A program made the translations under genes and the position numbers. Of a stretch of 5,868 bases of DNA, positions 1-5,651 are shown piece by piece. Source of the stretch: Desulfobacterales bacterium (GTDB taxonomy: Bacteria > Desulfobacterota > Syntrophobacteria > B119-G9); contig JALXAI010000296.1 in the NCBI GenBank assembly GCA_026992215.1, positions 1 through 5,868 on the forward strand, read 5' to 3'. Each line of letters begins with the position of its first letter. Position 1 is the stretch's first letter. The notes below the pieces were generated by a model. That model did not search any database. It saw nothing but the letters and a program-made list of their open reading frames with translations, and had not been told where the DNA came from.

Positions 1-1386
1 GGGCTTGGTGGTCGGCCCATTTCTCCTGCGGCCCCTTCGAAGGGGCAGGTACTCAAGTATGACGGGAGTGCCTGGAAGCCGGATAAGGACGCCGATTCCG
101 GTGGTGATATAACGAGGGTGATAGCAGACGACGGTTTGACTGGCGGTGCTTACTCGGGGGTCGCAACGCTGGCTGTTAAAGAGGGTGGCATTACGAGCAG
201 TCACATTCTCAATGGTACCATCACAGCGGATGATATTGCGGACGACAGCATAACTTCGGATAAGATAAATGGTGTCAGCTGGGATAAGATAACGTCAAAG
301 CCGGCGGGATTTTCGGATAATATCGACAACGATACCAAGTATTCTGCCGGAAATGGCTTAGAGCTTTTTGGAAACACCTTCAGCGTAAAGGTGCCACTCA
401 GCCTTACGGGAAGCGTCTGGAATACCGGTATCCTGAAAGGGGTAAATGGCGATCCTTACGGGATCGGCGTATACGGGGGTGGTTACATCGGAGTCTACGG
501 GCTATCTTCGGAGAAAGGTGATTATACGAACTACGGCGGGCACTTCAGGGCATCAGGAGATAGAGGCCGTGGTGTCTATGGCTTCGCTGATGCCACCGGA
601 GATGTCACAAACTATGGCGGCTATTTTAAGGCTGCGGGTATGTCGGGGAGAGCAGTGTTTGGCGAGGCCACCAATAATGGCAGCGTAGAAAACTATGGAG
701 GATATTTCCAGGCAGATGGGGAAAGCGGAGTTGGAGTATATGGAAACTCTCCTTACAAGGCTGTTTACGGCGAGTCGACGGCCATAACCGGCACTAGCTA
801 CGGTGGCTATTTCAAAACGAGTTCCGCGTCCGGCATCGGTGTTTACGGTGCTGCAACCCATGAGGGGGATGCGCTGAATTACGGCGGACATTTTAGCGCA
901 AGTGGTGACCGCGGAGTTGGGGTTTACGCGGAGGGCTCTGGGCATGCCGGGTATTTTCAGGGGGATGTTTTTATCTCCGGAAATTTGTTTTTAGCGGGGT
1001 CAAAAAGTTTTGTTTTGCCTCATCCCACGGACCCCACCAGGCAGATTGTCTACGTATGTCTTGAAGGCGGCGAAAACGGGGTGTACGTGAGGGGAAGCGG
1101 AGAGTTAAAGAACGGCAGGGCTCGCGTACAACTTCCGGAACATTTTTCGCTGGTGGCATCGGAGACAGGACTTACGGCCCAGGTTACTCCACGGGACGGA
1201 AGTGCCGGGAGCTACCTGTACGTGGAAGAAGTTACCCGGGATCATATTAAGGTGGTGGAAGCAAATGGCGGTACGAGCAACGCTCGCTTTGACTACCTTG
1301 TTATGGGAATTCGAGCCGGATATGAGCACTACCAGGTGATTCAGGAAAACACCATCGGTAAAGGAATAGCGAGGATAGATCGCTGA
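1..1386 (+). CDS. Repetitive fibre/adhesin-like surface protein, 5'-truncated
   Basis: The frame is open from the first base, so the true start lies left of the window; the GTG at 118 is only an internal codon. The visible 461 residues begin with a SKGQVLKYDGSAWKP motif, typical of tail-fibre-like and large surface repeat proteins. A fibre linker follows (TITADDIADDSITSDKI, then a YSAGNGLELFGNTFSV segment at about 307-387). Five glycine/tyrosine repeats of about 27 residues occupy 490-918, with a partial sixth after them. The C-terminal domain (about 1003-1383, SFVLPHPTDP...VQLPEHFSLV...VMGIRAGYEH) resembles a domain I know from the end of many secreted repeat proteins, with pattern HPxDP, Y, GxAxVxLPxxF, QxTP, GIR. 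There is no peptidase S74 chaperone (no SDxRLK) and no visible membrane segment. The role is probably extracellular structure or adhesion; that is inference. The gene ends convergent to the next gene. Confidence 0.8.
   Translation, partial: GLGGRPISPAAPSKGQVLKYDGSAWKPDKDADSGGDITRVIADDGLTGGAYSGVATLAVKEGGITSSHILNGTITADDIADDSITSDKINGVSWDKITSKPAGFSDNIDNDTKYSAGNGLELFGNTFSVKVPLSLTGSVWNTGILKGVNGDPYGIGVYGGGYIGVYGLSSEKGDYTNYGGHFRASGDRGRGVYGFADATGDVTNYGGYFKAAGMSGRAVFGEATNNGSVENYGGYFQADGESGVGVYGNSPYKAVYGESTAITGTSYGGYFKTSSASGIGVYGAATHEGDALNYGGHFSASGDRGVGVYAEGSGHAGYFQGDVFISGNLFLAGSKSFVLPHPTDPTRQIVYVCLEGGENGVYVRGSGELKNGRARVQLPEHFSLVASETGLTAQVTPRDGSAGSYLYVEEVTRDHIKVVEANGGTSNARFDYLVMGIRAGYEHYQVIQENTIGKGIARIDR
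490..966 (+). repeat. Five-plus 27-residue GVYG...NYGGYF repeats in the fibre gene
   Basis: Units begin at 490, 571, 652, 733 and 838, with a partial unit from 919. The consensus is GVYG, a variable seven-residue patch, NYGGYF or NYGGHF, then AxGxxGxG. Units 1, 2, 3 and 5 are exactly 81 bp. Unit 4 is 105 bp because it carries an extra VYG-containing insertion (KAVYGES). DNA identity between units is modest, so these are old repeats, unlike the fresh ones in the VWA gene. Regular Gly/Tyr spacing suggests a beta-solenoid or trimeric fibre shaft; that is inference. Confidence 0.75.
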
Positions 1387-1611
1387 CAAATATCAGGGCG
1401 GGAATGCGATTCTAAGGTGATACTGACCTTTGCTTCCTGTTCAGGAATTGTAAGCTTCGTCGTGACCTTTAGGAACCGGAGCACGGATGCTTGTGGCGTG
1501 GTAACCGCATGTTTAGCGGTACACCTTGATTTTCAGTCACGAACTGAAATAACGCGTGGGGGGACATGAGACAAGCTCAATGTCCCTGGAAGCACGCTAT
1601 TCCTTCTGCGA
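1387..1611. other. Convergent intergenic spacer dense in stem-loops
   Basis: These 225 nt between two convergent stop codons hold no plausible gene. Visible inverted repeats are: AAGGT/ACCTT (1414-1418 with 1426-1430); TTCCT/AGGAA (1434-1438 with 1443-1447); CCGC/GCGG inside a longer imperfect stem (about 1501-1522); TTTCAGT/ACTGAAA (1531-1537 with 1543-1549); and a long compound hairpin at 1548-1601. No U-tract follows any of them on either strand. The spacer could be a bidirectional termination region or part of an uncharacterised structured RNA. I recognise no known riboswitch or intron domain in it. Confidence 0.5.
1548..1601. terminator. Long compound hairpin, possible bidirectional terminator
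   Basis: The core stem is GGGACAT then GAG (1561-1570), loop ACAAG (1571-1575), then CTC, a bulged A, and ATGTCCC (1576-1586). It extends outward through an internal loop to GCGTG/CACGC (1554-1558 with 1593-1597), then past a two-base bulge to AATA/TATT (1548-1551 with 1598-1601). It lies 11 nt beyond the stop of the - strand gene at 1612 and between convergent genes, where a shared terminator is expected. It lacks a T-run on either strand, so intrinsic termination is not proven; mRNA end protection or a structured RNA are alternatives. Confidence 0.4.
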
Positions 1612-3144
1612 TTACTCTTTTATCCTTATTGGTGTCATGAGAGTTGTACTTTTTGATGAATATTTGTCATGTATCGTTGTTTTTATCGTGTATGAACCTT
1701 TTTTCAGTCCGCTTATGGTGTAGGTCAGGTCAATAAGGAATTCGGTGTTGGGCATTGGGGTGCTCTTTTCAAGCGTAAGTACGTTATCTTTTCCACCCAG
1801 CACGGTCCCGTCTTCCGCCATAACAACAAAATCCGCGGTGAGACCCACGCTGTAAGTATGTCCGACTCTTTTTAAGGTATATCCAAGCACCTGGCAGTGA
1901 ATGTGAATTGGCTCATCGGGTTCGTAGACATTATCGGGCTTTGGCGTATATGTATCGGTGTCCTGCACGAGAACAGGGTTTATAACCGTAAGGGGTATAT
2001 TGTTCCATATGGAGAGAATGGCTTTTCTGAGGTGGAGAACAGCGTCGGTGAAGTTCCCGGTGGAGTATAATTTTTCCGCATCGCGGAGCAGGGAAGAAAA
2101 GGAAGTAAAGGGAACCGTGCCGGCGCTCGAAGCCGTAACAGCCTCCTGCTTTACTGGTTGGAGCGGTGAACTTTTTTGCGTGGCCCCGGTATCTTTTTGA
2201 GCAATGGAAACTTTTATGCTCCCGGTTCCGAAGATACCGAAGACAACATGCTTAACCCTTTTTTCGGCAGGCAGTTCCCAGGTTTTAGATTCACTGTTTT
2301 TCAGGGCAAAGCGTATTTCCTGGACCTTTTTGTAGCCTTCCCGGTACAGGGAAAATTTCCCTTTTGACACCGGCCGAATAGGACTGTTAGCTTTAATGGT
2401 AATTACTAGATTTTTCCCCGGATTTACCGTTTTCTCAATGCTAGAGACGTCTGTCTCTCTACCTTCTCCTTTTAACATGAATTCCTGGTGCTTAATGGTC
2501 CCGCTTCCGCCGGGTTGTTTTGAAATCTTTTCGGCCCTTTGACCTGGTTTTGCGGCTTGGGCTTTTTGACTCTCCGGAGATTGCACCGCTGAGTATCCCG
2601 CAGGAACTTCAAACAGAGAGTCATTTAAAGCACTTTTTTCGATGTTTTTTATTTCTACGGAACTGTTCGATGAATGGTTGACCATTTTAACGGGGAATCC
2701 CAGAGACGGGGAAAACCATTCGGTAATGAGCTTGTTACCGTTTTTAACGAATACATACCTGTCACATGTGTAGCCGTTTATCTTTTCGGTCCCGTTTTTT
2801 TTGGGTTTTATCCTTGTTTTCGTATACTTTATGCTCTCGAAAGGATTATTCATGAGGCTCCTTGGGTCTGTGTTTTGCACCTCAAGGTATACTTTTCTTG
2901 CCGGAAGGAGCACATGCGTTATCCCTGTGTCCCGATCAACAAGTATAACTACGTCCTGTCCTTCTTCCTTGTGTTCGATCCTGTACCTGGAGCCTTTGAC
3001 GTATATCTTGCCTGTAGAACTGCGACCGGCCTCCGAGAAGATGACGTCCCCCTTGAAATCAACGGCAAGAACGGGAACGCAGTTAAGCAAAACAGTCGCA
3101 ATTACAATGAAAAACACCAATCTTTTTGAAACTGTCGTTTCCAT
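1612..3144 (-). CDS. Exported DUF4412/LolA-like protein with TPR-like and beta domains
   Basis: The 510-residue product has an N-terminal signal peptide: basic KR at 7-8, a hydrophobic core at 9-22, and probable cleavage after VLA at 27. A Cys at 22 is preceded by LLN, a poor lipobox, so type I cleavage is favoured. Residues 28-187 have the pattern of DUF4412/LolA-like beta-barrel domains (GKIYVKGSRYRIE, VILVDRDTGITHVLLP, INGYTCDRYVF, TEWFSPSLGFPVKM, FEVPAGY). These families sit in the periplasm or outer envelope. A Lys/Gln/Ser-rich linker (188-215) leads to a beta domain (about 218-316). A second low-complexity linker precedes a TPR-like hairpin (about 349-380, DAEKLYSTGNFTDAVLHLRKAI) and a C-terminal beta domain (about 385-510). 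Its exact function is unknown to me. It lies 69 nt after the VWA gene on the same strand, so co-transcription is likely. The start at 3144 is chosen over the ATG at 3150 because of ribosome-binding-site spacing. Confidence 0.8.
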   Translation of the reverse strand: METTVSKRLVFFIVIATVLLNCVPVLAVDFKGDVIFSEAGRSSTGKIYVKGSRYRIEHKEEGQDVVILVDRDTGITHVLLPARKVYLEVQNTDPRSLMNNPFESIKYTKTRIKPKKNGTEKINGYTCDRYVFVKNGNKLITEWFSPSLGFPVKMVNHSSNSSVEIKNIEKSALNDSLFEVPAGYSAVQSPESQKAQAAKPGQRAEKISKQPGGSGTIKHQEFMLKGEGRETDVSSIEKTVNPGKNLVITIKANSPIRPVSKGKFSLYREGYKKVQEIRFALKNSESKTWELPAEKRVKHVVFGIFGTGSIKVSIAQKDTGATQKSSPLQPVKQEAVTASSAGTVPFTSFSSLLRDAEKLYSTGNFTDAVLHLRKAILSIWNNIPLTVINPVLVQDTDTYTPKPDNVYEPDEPIHIHCQVLGYTLKRVGHTYSVGLTADFVVMAEDGTVLGGKDNVLTLEKSTPMPNTEFLIDLTYTISGLKKGSYTIKTTIHDKYSSKSTTLMTPIRIKE

Positions 3145-3150
3145 CGTCAT

Positions 3151-3156
3151 CTCCTT
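3151..3156 (-). promoter_or_regulatory. Ribosome binding site that selects the 3144 start
   Basis: On the - strand AAGGAG (within ACAAAAGGAG) abuts the ATG at 3150-3148 with no spacer, whereas the in-frame ATG at 3144-3142 lies 6 nt downstream, an ordinary Shine-Dalgarno spacing. The second ATG is therefore the likely start, removing two residues (MT) from the longest reading. Confidence 0.7.
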
Positions 3157-3213
3157 TTGTGTTTTCTGGACCCTGAAATATTCCAGTTGATTAAAACGTG
3201 CGCTTTTTTCCTG

Positions 3214-4932
3214 TTAGAAGTTCGCCACCTGATTTTCTGTTACTCCCGATTTGATAATCACGGCCTTCAATTGTACCACCGGTTTGTCGGGCACGCTACC
3301 GTCCTGGACCCTGATGTCGTAGACTCCGGGGAGCAGTTTCAGAGAGAAAGGATTGGGAGGATCGGTGTAACCCACAGCCATGTGGTCGTTTTCCTCCTGC
3401 CTGAAGACACGGACGTAAGCCACGAATGGTTTGCCTGCCTTTATGGCTGTAACTTTCAGGAGTCCTTCCTTTGTGAACTCGGTGACTTTTTCGGTGGTTT
3501 TCCCCGGTTCAATGTTAATTCCCTTCAATTGCACCACCGGTTTGTCGGGTACGCTGCCGTCCTGCACCCGGATGTCGTAGACTCCGGGGAGCAGTTTCAG
3601 GGAGAAAGGATTGGGAGGATCAGTGTAACCCACAGACATGTGGTCGTTTTCACCATGCCTGAAAACACGGACGTATGCCACGAATGGTTTTCCGGCCTTT
3701 ATGGCTGTAACTTTCAGGAGTCCTTCCTTTGCGAACTCGGCGACTTTTTCGGTGGTTTTCCCCGGTTCAATGTTAATTCCCTTCAATTGCACCACCGGTT
3801 TGTCGGGTACGCTACCGTCCTGGACCCTGATGTCGTAGACTCCTGGGAGCAGTTTCAGGGAGAAAGGATTAGGAGGATCGGTGTAACCCACAGTGAGGTG
3901 GTCGTTTTCCCCCTGCCTGAAGACACGGACGTAAGCCACGAATGGTTTTCCTGCCTTTATGGCTGTAACTTTCAAGAGTCCTTCCTTTGTGAACTCAGCG
4001 ACTTTTTCGGTGGTTTTCCCCGGTTCGATGTTAACTCCCTTCAATTGCACTACCGGTTTGTCTGGGACGCTACCGTCCTGGACCCAGACGTCGTAGACTC
4101 CGGGGAGCAGTTTCAGAGAGAAAGGACTGGGAGGATCGGTGTAACCCACGGCCATGTGGTCATTTTCCCCCTGCCTGAAGACACGGACATAAGCCTGAAA
4201 AGGCGTGCCATTTTTAAGTGCCGTTACCTTTAATACCGAGACTCTGAATTTCGGCTTTTCAACCACTTTTTTCATCGCATTACTGAATTCGCTTGCATTC
4301 CTGGCCGTGAAATATTTTCCACCTCCTGCTTTCGCTATGCAGTCCAGCTGCTCTTTTTCCCGGGCGGTAACATCGAAGCCGATAACATGCATCACGAATC
4401 GTATCCCGCTCTCCTTTAATTTTTTAACAAGTTCACATGGATCGCCTCCGCAGGTTTCTTTTCCGTCTGACACCAGGACTATGGTGGTTTCTTCTTCCAC
4501 GCTTCGGAGTTTCTCGGCAGTCAGCTCCACGGATTTGCTGATGGGTGTTTTCCCTTTGGGCTTTAACGCCTTGATCTTGTTTATTAGTTGCTGCCTGTGA
4601 AGCGTTCCAAGGGGAGATAGCTCTTCCACGTCGTTGCAATCACCCTTTCTCCTGTGTCCGTAGGCTACAAGCCCCACGTTTAAACCGGCGGGCAGCTCGT
4701 TTATAAGTCCTGCAAGAACCCTCTTGGCAATATCTATCTTTGCTTCTCCATTTATCTGACCGCGCATGCTCCCCGAAGCATCAAGTATAAAAATGATGTT
4801 CCCGGTCTCCCCTGGCCTGCCAGTGTCGCCGAAGGAGTCTTTTGGCGTTCCGGAAGTCATACCGATAATGACGAGAAACAGTGTGATAGAAATATGAACA
4901 AAAAATGTGGTTTTTGTTCTTTTTCTAAGCAT
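3214..4932 (-). CDS. Exported VWA-domain protein with four 86-residue beta repeats
   Basis: The 572-residue product begins with a basic, then hydrophobic segment (residues 2-24), a signal peptide or N-terminal anchor without a clear AxA site. A VWA domain spans about 44-225. Its MIDAS residues are present: DASGS at 51-55, T129 in KGKTP, and D156 in LVSDGKETCGGDPC. YGHR, GDCND and LDCIAKAGGGKYF also match the secreted bacterial VWA group I know with these conserved cysteines (C99, C161, C166, C198), which may form disulfides. Residues 233-572 are four tandem 86-residue repeats (KVTAIKAGKPFVAYVRVF...DPPNPFSLKLLPGVYD), resembling carboxypeptidase-regulatory-like or PEGA-like beta sandwiches. The metal site implies Mg/Mn-dependent protein binding; the partner is unknown. 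The ATG at 4932 is preceded by AAGGGG with 5-nt spacing. It is probably the first gene of an operon with the DUF4412-like gene downstream. Confidence 0.88.
   Translation of the reverse strand: MLRKRTKTTFFVHISITLFLVIIGMTSGTPKDSFGDTGRPGETGNIIFILDASGSMRGQINGEAKIDIAKRVLAGLINELPAGLNVGLVAYGHRRKGDCNDVEELSPLGTLHRQQLINKIKALKPKGKTPISKSVELTAEKLRSVEEETTIVLVSDGKETCGGDPCELVKKLKESGIRFVMHVIGFDVTAREKEQLDCIAKAGGGKYFTARNASEFSNAMKKVVEKPKFRVSVLKVTALKNGTPFQAYVRVFRQGENDHMAVGYTDPPSPFSLKLLPGVYDVWVQDGSVPDKPVVQLKGVNIEPGKTTEKVAEFTKEGLLKVTAIKAGKPFVAYVRVFRQGENDHLTVGYTDPPNPFSLKLLPGVYDIRVQDGSVPDKPVVQLKGINIEPGKTTEKVAEFAKEGLLKVTAIKAGKPFVAYVRVFRHGENDHMSVGYTDPPNPFSLKLLPGVYDIRVQDGSVPDKPVVQLKGINIEPGKTTEKVTEFTKEGLLKVTAIKAGKPFVAYVRVFRQEENDHMAVGYTDPPNPFSLKLLPGVYDIRVQDGSVPDKPVVQLKAVIIKSGVTENQVANF
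3217..4236 (-). repeat. Four 258-bp in-frame tandem repeats in the VWA gene
   Basis: In coding order the units run 4236-3979, 3978-3721, 3720-3463 and 3462-3217 (the last is truncated at the stop). A marker in each unit (TTTGTCGGG or TTTGTCTGG on the + strand) occurs at 3283, 3541, 3799 and 4057, exactly 258 bp apart. Hand alignment of 3541-3798 with 3799-4056 shows about 20 differences in 258, mostly synonymous. The first unit has a divergent head (VLKVTALKNGTPFQ) and the last a divergent tail (KAVIIKSGVTENQ), as expected if the centre was amplified. Confidence 0.95.
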
Positions 4933-5187
4933 ATCGTCCCCTTTGTATGAGTGGATGTTTGTTATATTGCTCTCCCAACCAGGATTGTTTTCTCTGTGCT
5001 CGAGTTCATCCTAATCCAGCCGGGAAAATCGGGTTGATCAGTTGAGTAAGAAGTATCCCACAACGTCTGGTCTGATTCGAGTCGTGTCCTGAACCGGATA
5101 ATTGCCCAATAAGACTCGGGAAGAAGATATAGAGTTCTAGGCAGAGAAGATTCCGTCAATAGATAGCTATTAAACAAAAATCCGCAG

Positions 5188-5212
5188 GGTTATTTTAGGC
5201 AGTATAATAACC
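5188..5212. repeat. Inverted repeat GGTTATT / AATAACC
   Basis: A perfect 7-bp inverted repeat, GGTTATT (5188-5194) and AATAACC (5206-5212), is separated by 11 nt. On the - strand it is followed about 8 nt later by a run of five T, which would fit a weak terminator, but no credible - strand gene precedes it. It might instead be a protein-binding site. The role is unknown. Confidence 0.35.
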
Positions 5213-5319
5213 ACCGGTAAAACAAGCAAGAAAAAAAGAGGTGCTTTTTTCTCTGAAGTGGGGCAGTTGCAAGGAAGAAATGATTGAGGAGGTTGAAATG
5301 GTTGAACGACGTTTGCAGT

Positions 5320-5411
5320 GCCCTGAGCCTGCGCCGCCCTGAGCCTGCGCTGCCCTGAGCCTGCGTCGCCCTGAGCTTGTCGAAGGGTCGAAGGGTCGAA
5401 GGGTCGAAGGA
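5320..5411. repeat. REP-like cluster: 16-bp units then TCGAAGGG octamers
   Basis: Three 16-bp units GCCCTGAGCCTGCGYY start at 5320, 5336 and 5352. A fourth, at 5368, becomes CCCTGAGCTTGTCGAAGGG (5369-5387). The TCGAAGGG octamer then repeats at 5380, 5388 and 5396, with a near-copy at 5404 ending in A. CCCTGAGC...TCGAAGGG is a widespread intergenic repeat of the REP type in environmental bacterial genomes. It can fold as CCCT/AGGG with tandem G-A mismatches and a G-C pair, as many REP hairpins do. REPs are moved by RAYT (Y1 transposase) proteins in other genomes; none is in this window. Confidence 0.8.
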
Positions 5412-5429
5412 ATGTTTCTTTTCGACTTA

Positions 5430-5477
5430 CCCTCTCTTCCATCCCCTTGTTCCCAGTCCCTTGCGCCTTTTCCCTTG
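5430..5477. repeat. 14-nt periodic CCCTTG pyrimidine tract
   Basis: CCCT occurs at 5430, 5444, 5458 and 5472, exactly 14 nt apart, extended to CCCTTG in the last three. The + strand is strongly pyrimidine-biased across the tract. The complementary strand has several G-runs of 3 or more with short spacers, so it could form a G-quadruplex. It is probably a degenerate tandem repeat; no function is evident. Confidence 0.45.
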
Positions 5478-5550
5478 CAGCTTGAATTCCGGAAGGGCAG
5501 GGATTCCAGGTTCCTGAAGCAGGGTGGAAAAACCAGGTCGGAGATCCGCC

Positions 5551-5570
5551 TATAATTGTGCCATATGGCA
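5551..5570 (+). promoter_or_regulatory. Possible -10 box with adjacent 12-bp palindrome
   Basis: TATAAT (5551-5556) is followed by the perfect palindrome TGCCATATGGCA (5559-5570), 81 nt before the ATG of the rightmost gene. An operator over a transcription start would look like this. No good -35 hexamer is seen about 17 nt upstream, so the promoter call is weak. A second candidate -10, TATAAA (5625-5630), lies closer to the gene with a poor TTGGAG 19 nt before it. Confidence 0.25.
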
Positions 5571-5651
5571 ATGAAGTTGAGTGCGTGTTAGAGTAGCCCT
5601 TGGAGATTTTGTAGCATTGTTCTCTATAAACCATTCATTGCCGGAGGCCTT

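Larger units (their letters stand above)
4933..5651. other. Divergent intergenic region, no convincing gene
   Basis: These 719 nt separate the divergent VWA and DUF1670-like genes. Two - strand open frames here (4962-5177, TTG start; 5170-5634) have no clear ribosome binding site. The second translates the REP-like repeats, so I call neither. The stretch nearest the VWA gene (4933-5180) shows no structure I can name; - strand TATAAC near 4975-4970 is a possible -10 but lacks a good -35. Further right are an inverted repeat (5188-5212), an A/T-rich hairpin (5229-5252), the REP-like cluster (5320-5411), a pyrimidine-rich 14-nt periodic tract (5430-5477) and a palindrome by a TATAAT (5551-5570). 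Promoters for both genes should lie here. Confidence 0.6.

Noticed and set aside
446..1389. Several alternative-frame open frames (446-688 +, 553-945 -, 971-1159 -, 1105-1389 -) over the fibre gene
   Set aside because: All overlap a longer frame with clear repeats and a conserved C-terminal domain; they are shadows.
3072..3092. Possible lipobox (VLLNC) in the DUF4412-like signal peptide
   Set aside because: Asn before the Cys does not fit the usual Gly/Ala/Ser at -1, and a good type I site (VLA) follows.
1958..3190. + strand open frames opposite the DUF4412-like gene
   Set aside because: Shadows; no domains, and the - strand frame has a signal peptide, RBS and family motifs.
3157..4233. + strand 358-aa open frame
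   Set aside because: It is the complement of the VWA repeat array; the - strand frame has domain matches, a signal peptide and an RBS, while this one has no recognisable domain and starts with no good RBS.
5133..5160. - strand TTGACG with a downstream TATATC as the VWA promoter
   Set aside because: The spacer is about 22 nt, too long for a standard sigma-70 promoter, and it lies over 200 nt from the start codon.
4962..5177. - strand 71-aa open frame upstream of the VWA gene
   Set aside because: TTG start without an RBS, no recognised domain, no signal peptide; probably chance, although a leader or decayed gene cannot be excluded.
5229..5252. AGAAAAAAAG...CTTTTTTCT hairpin as a terminator
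   Set aside because: The stem is almost all A-T, no credible gene ends upstream, and it could arise from homopolymer runs by chance.
5320..5411. CRISPR-like array
   Set aside because: Units are contiguous 16- and 8-bp repeats with no unique spacers and no cas genes nearby.
5170..5634. - strand 154-aa open frame
   Set aside because: Its middle is translated REP-like repeat (PSTLRQAQGDAGSGQ pattern), a common false product, and no Shine-Dalgarno precedes the ATG.
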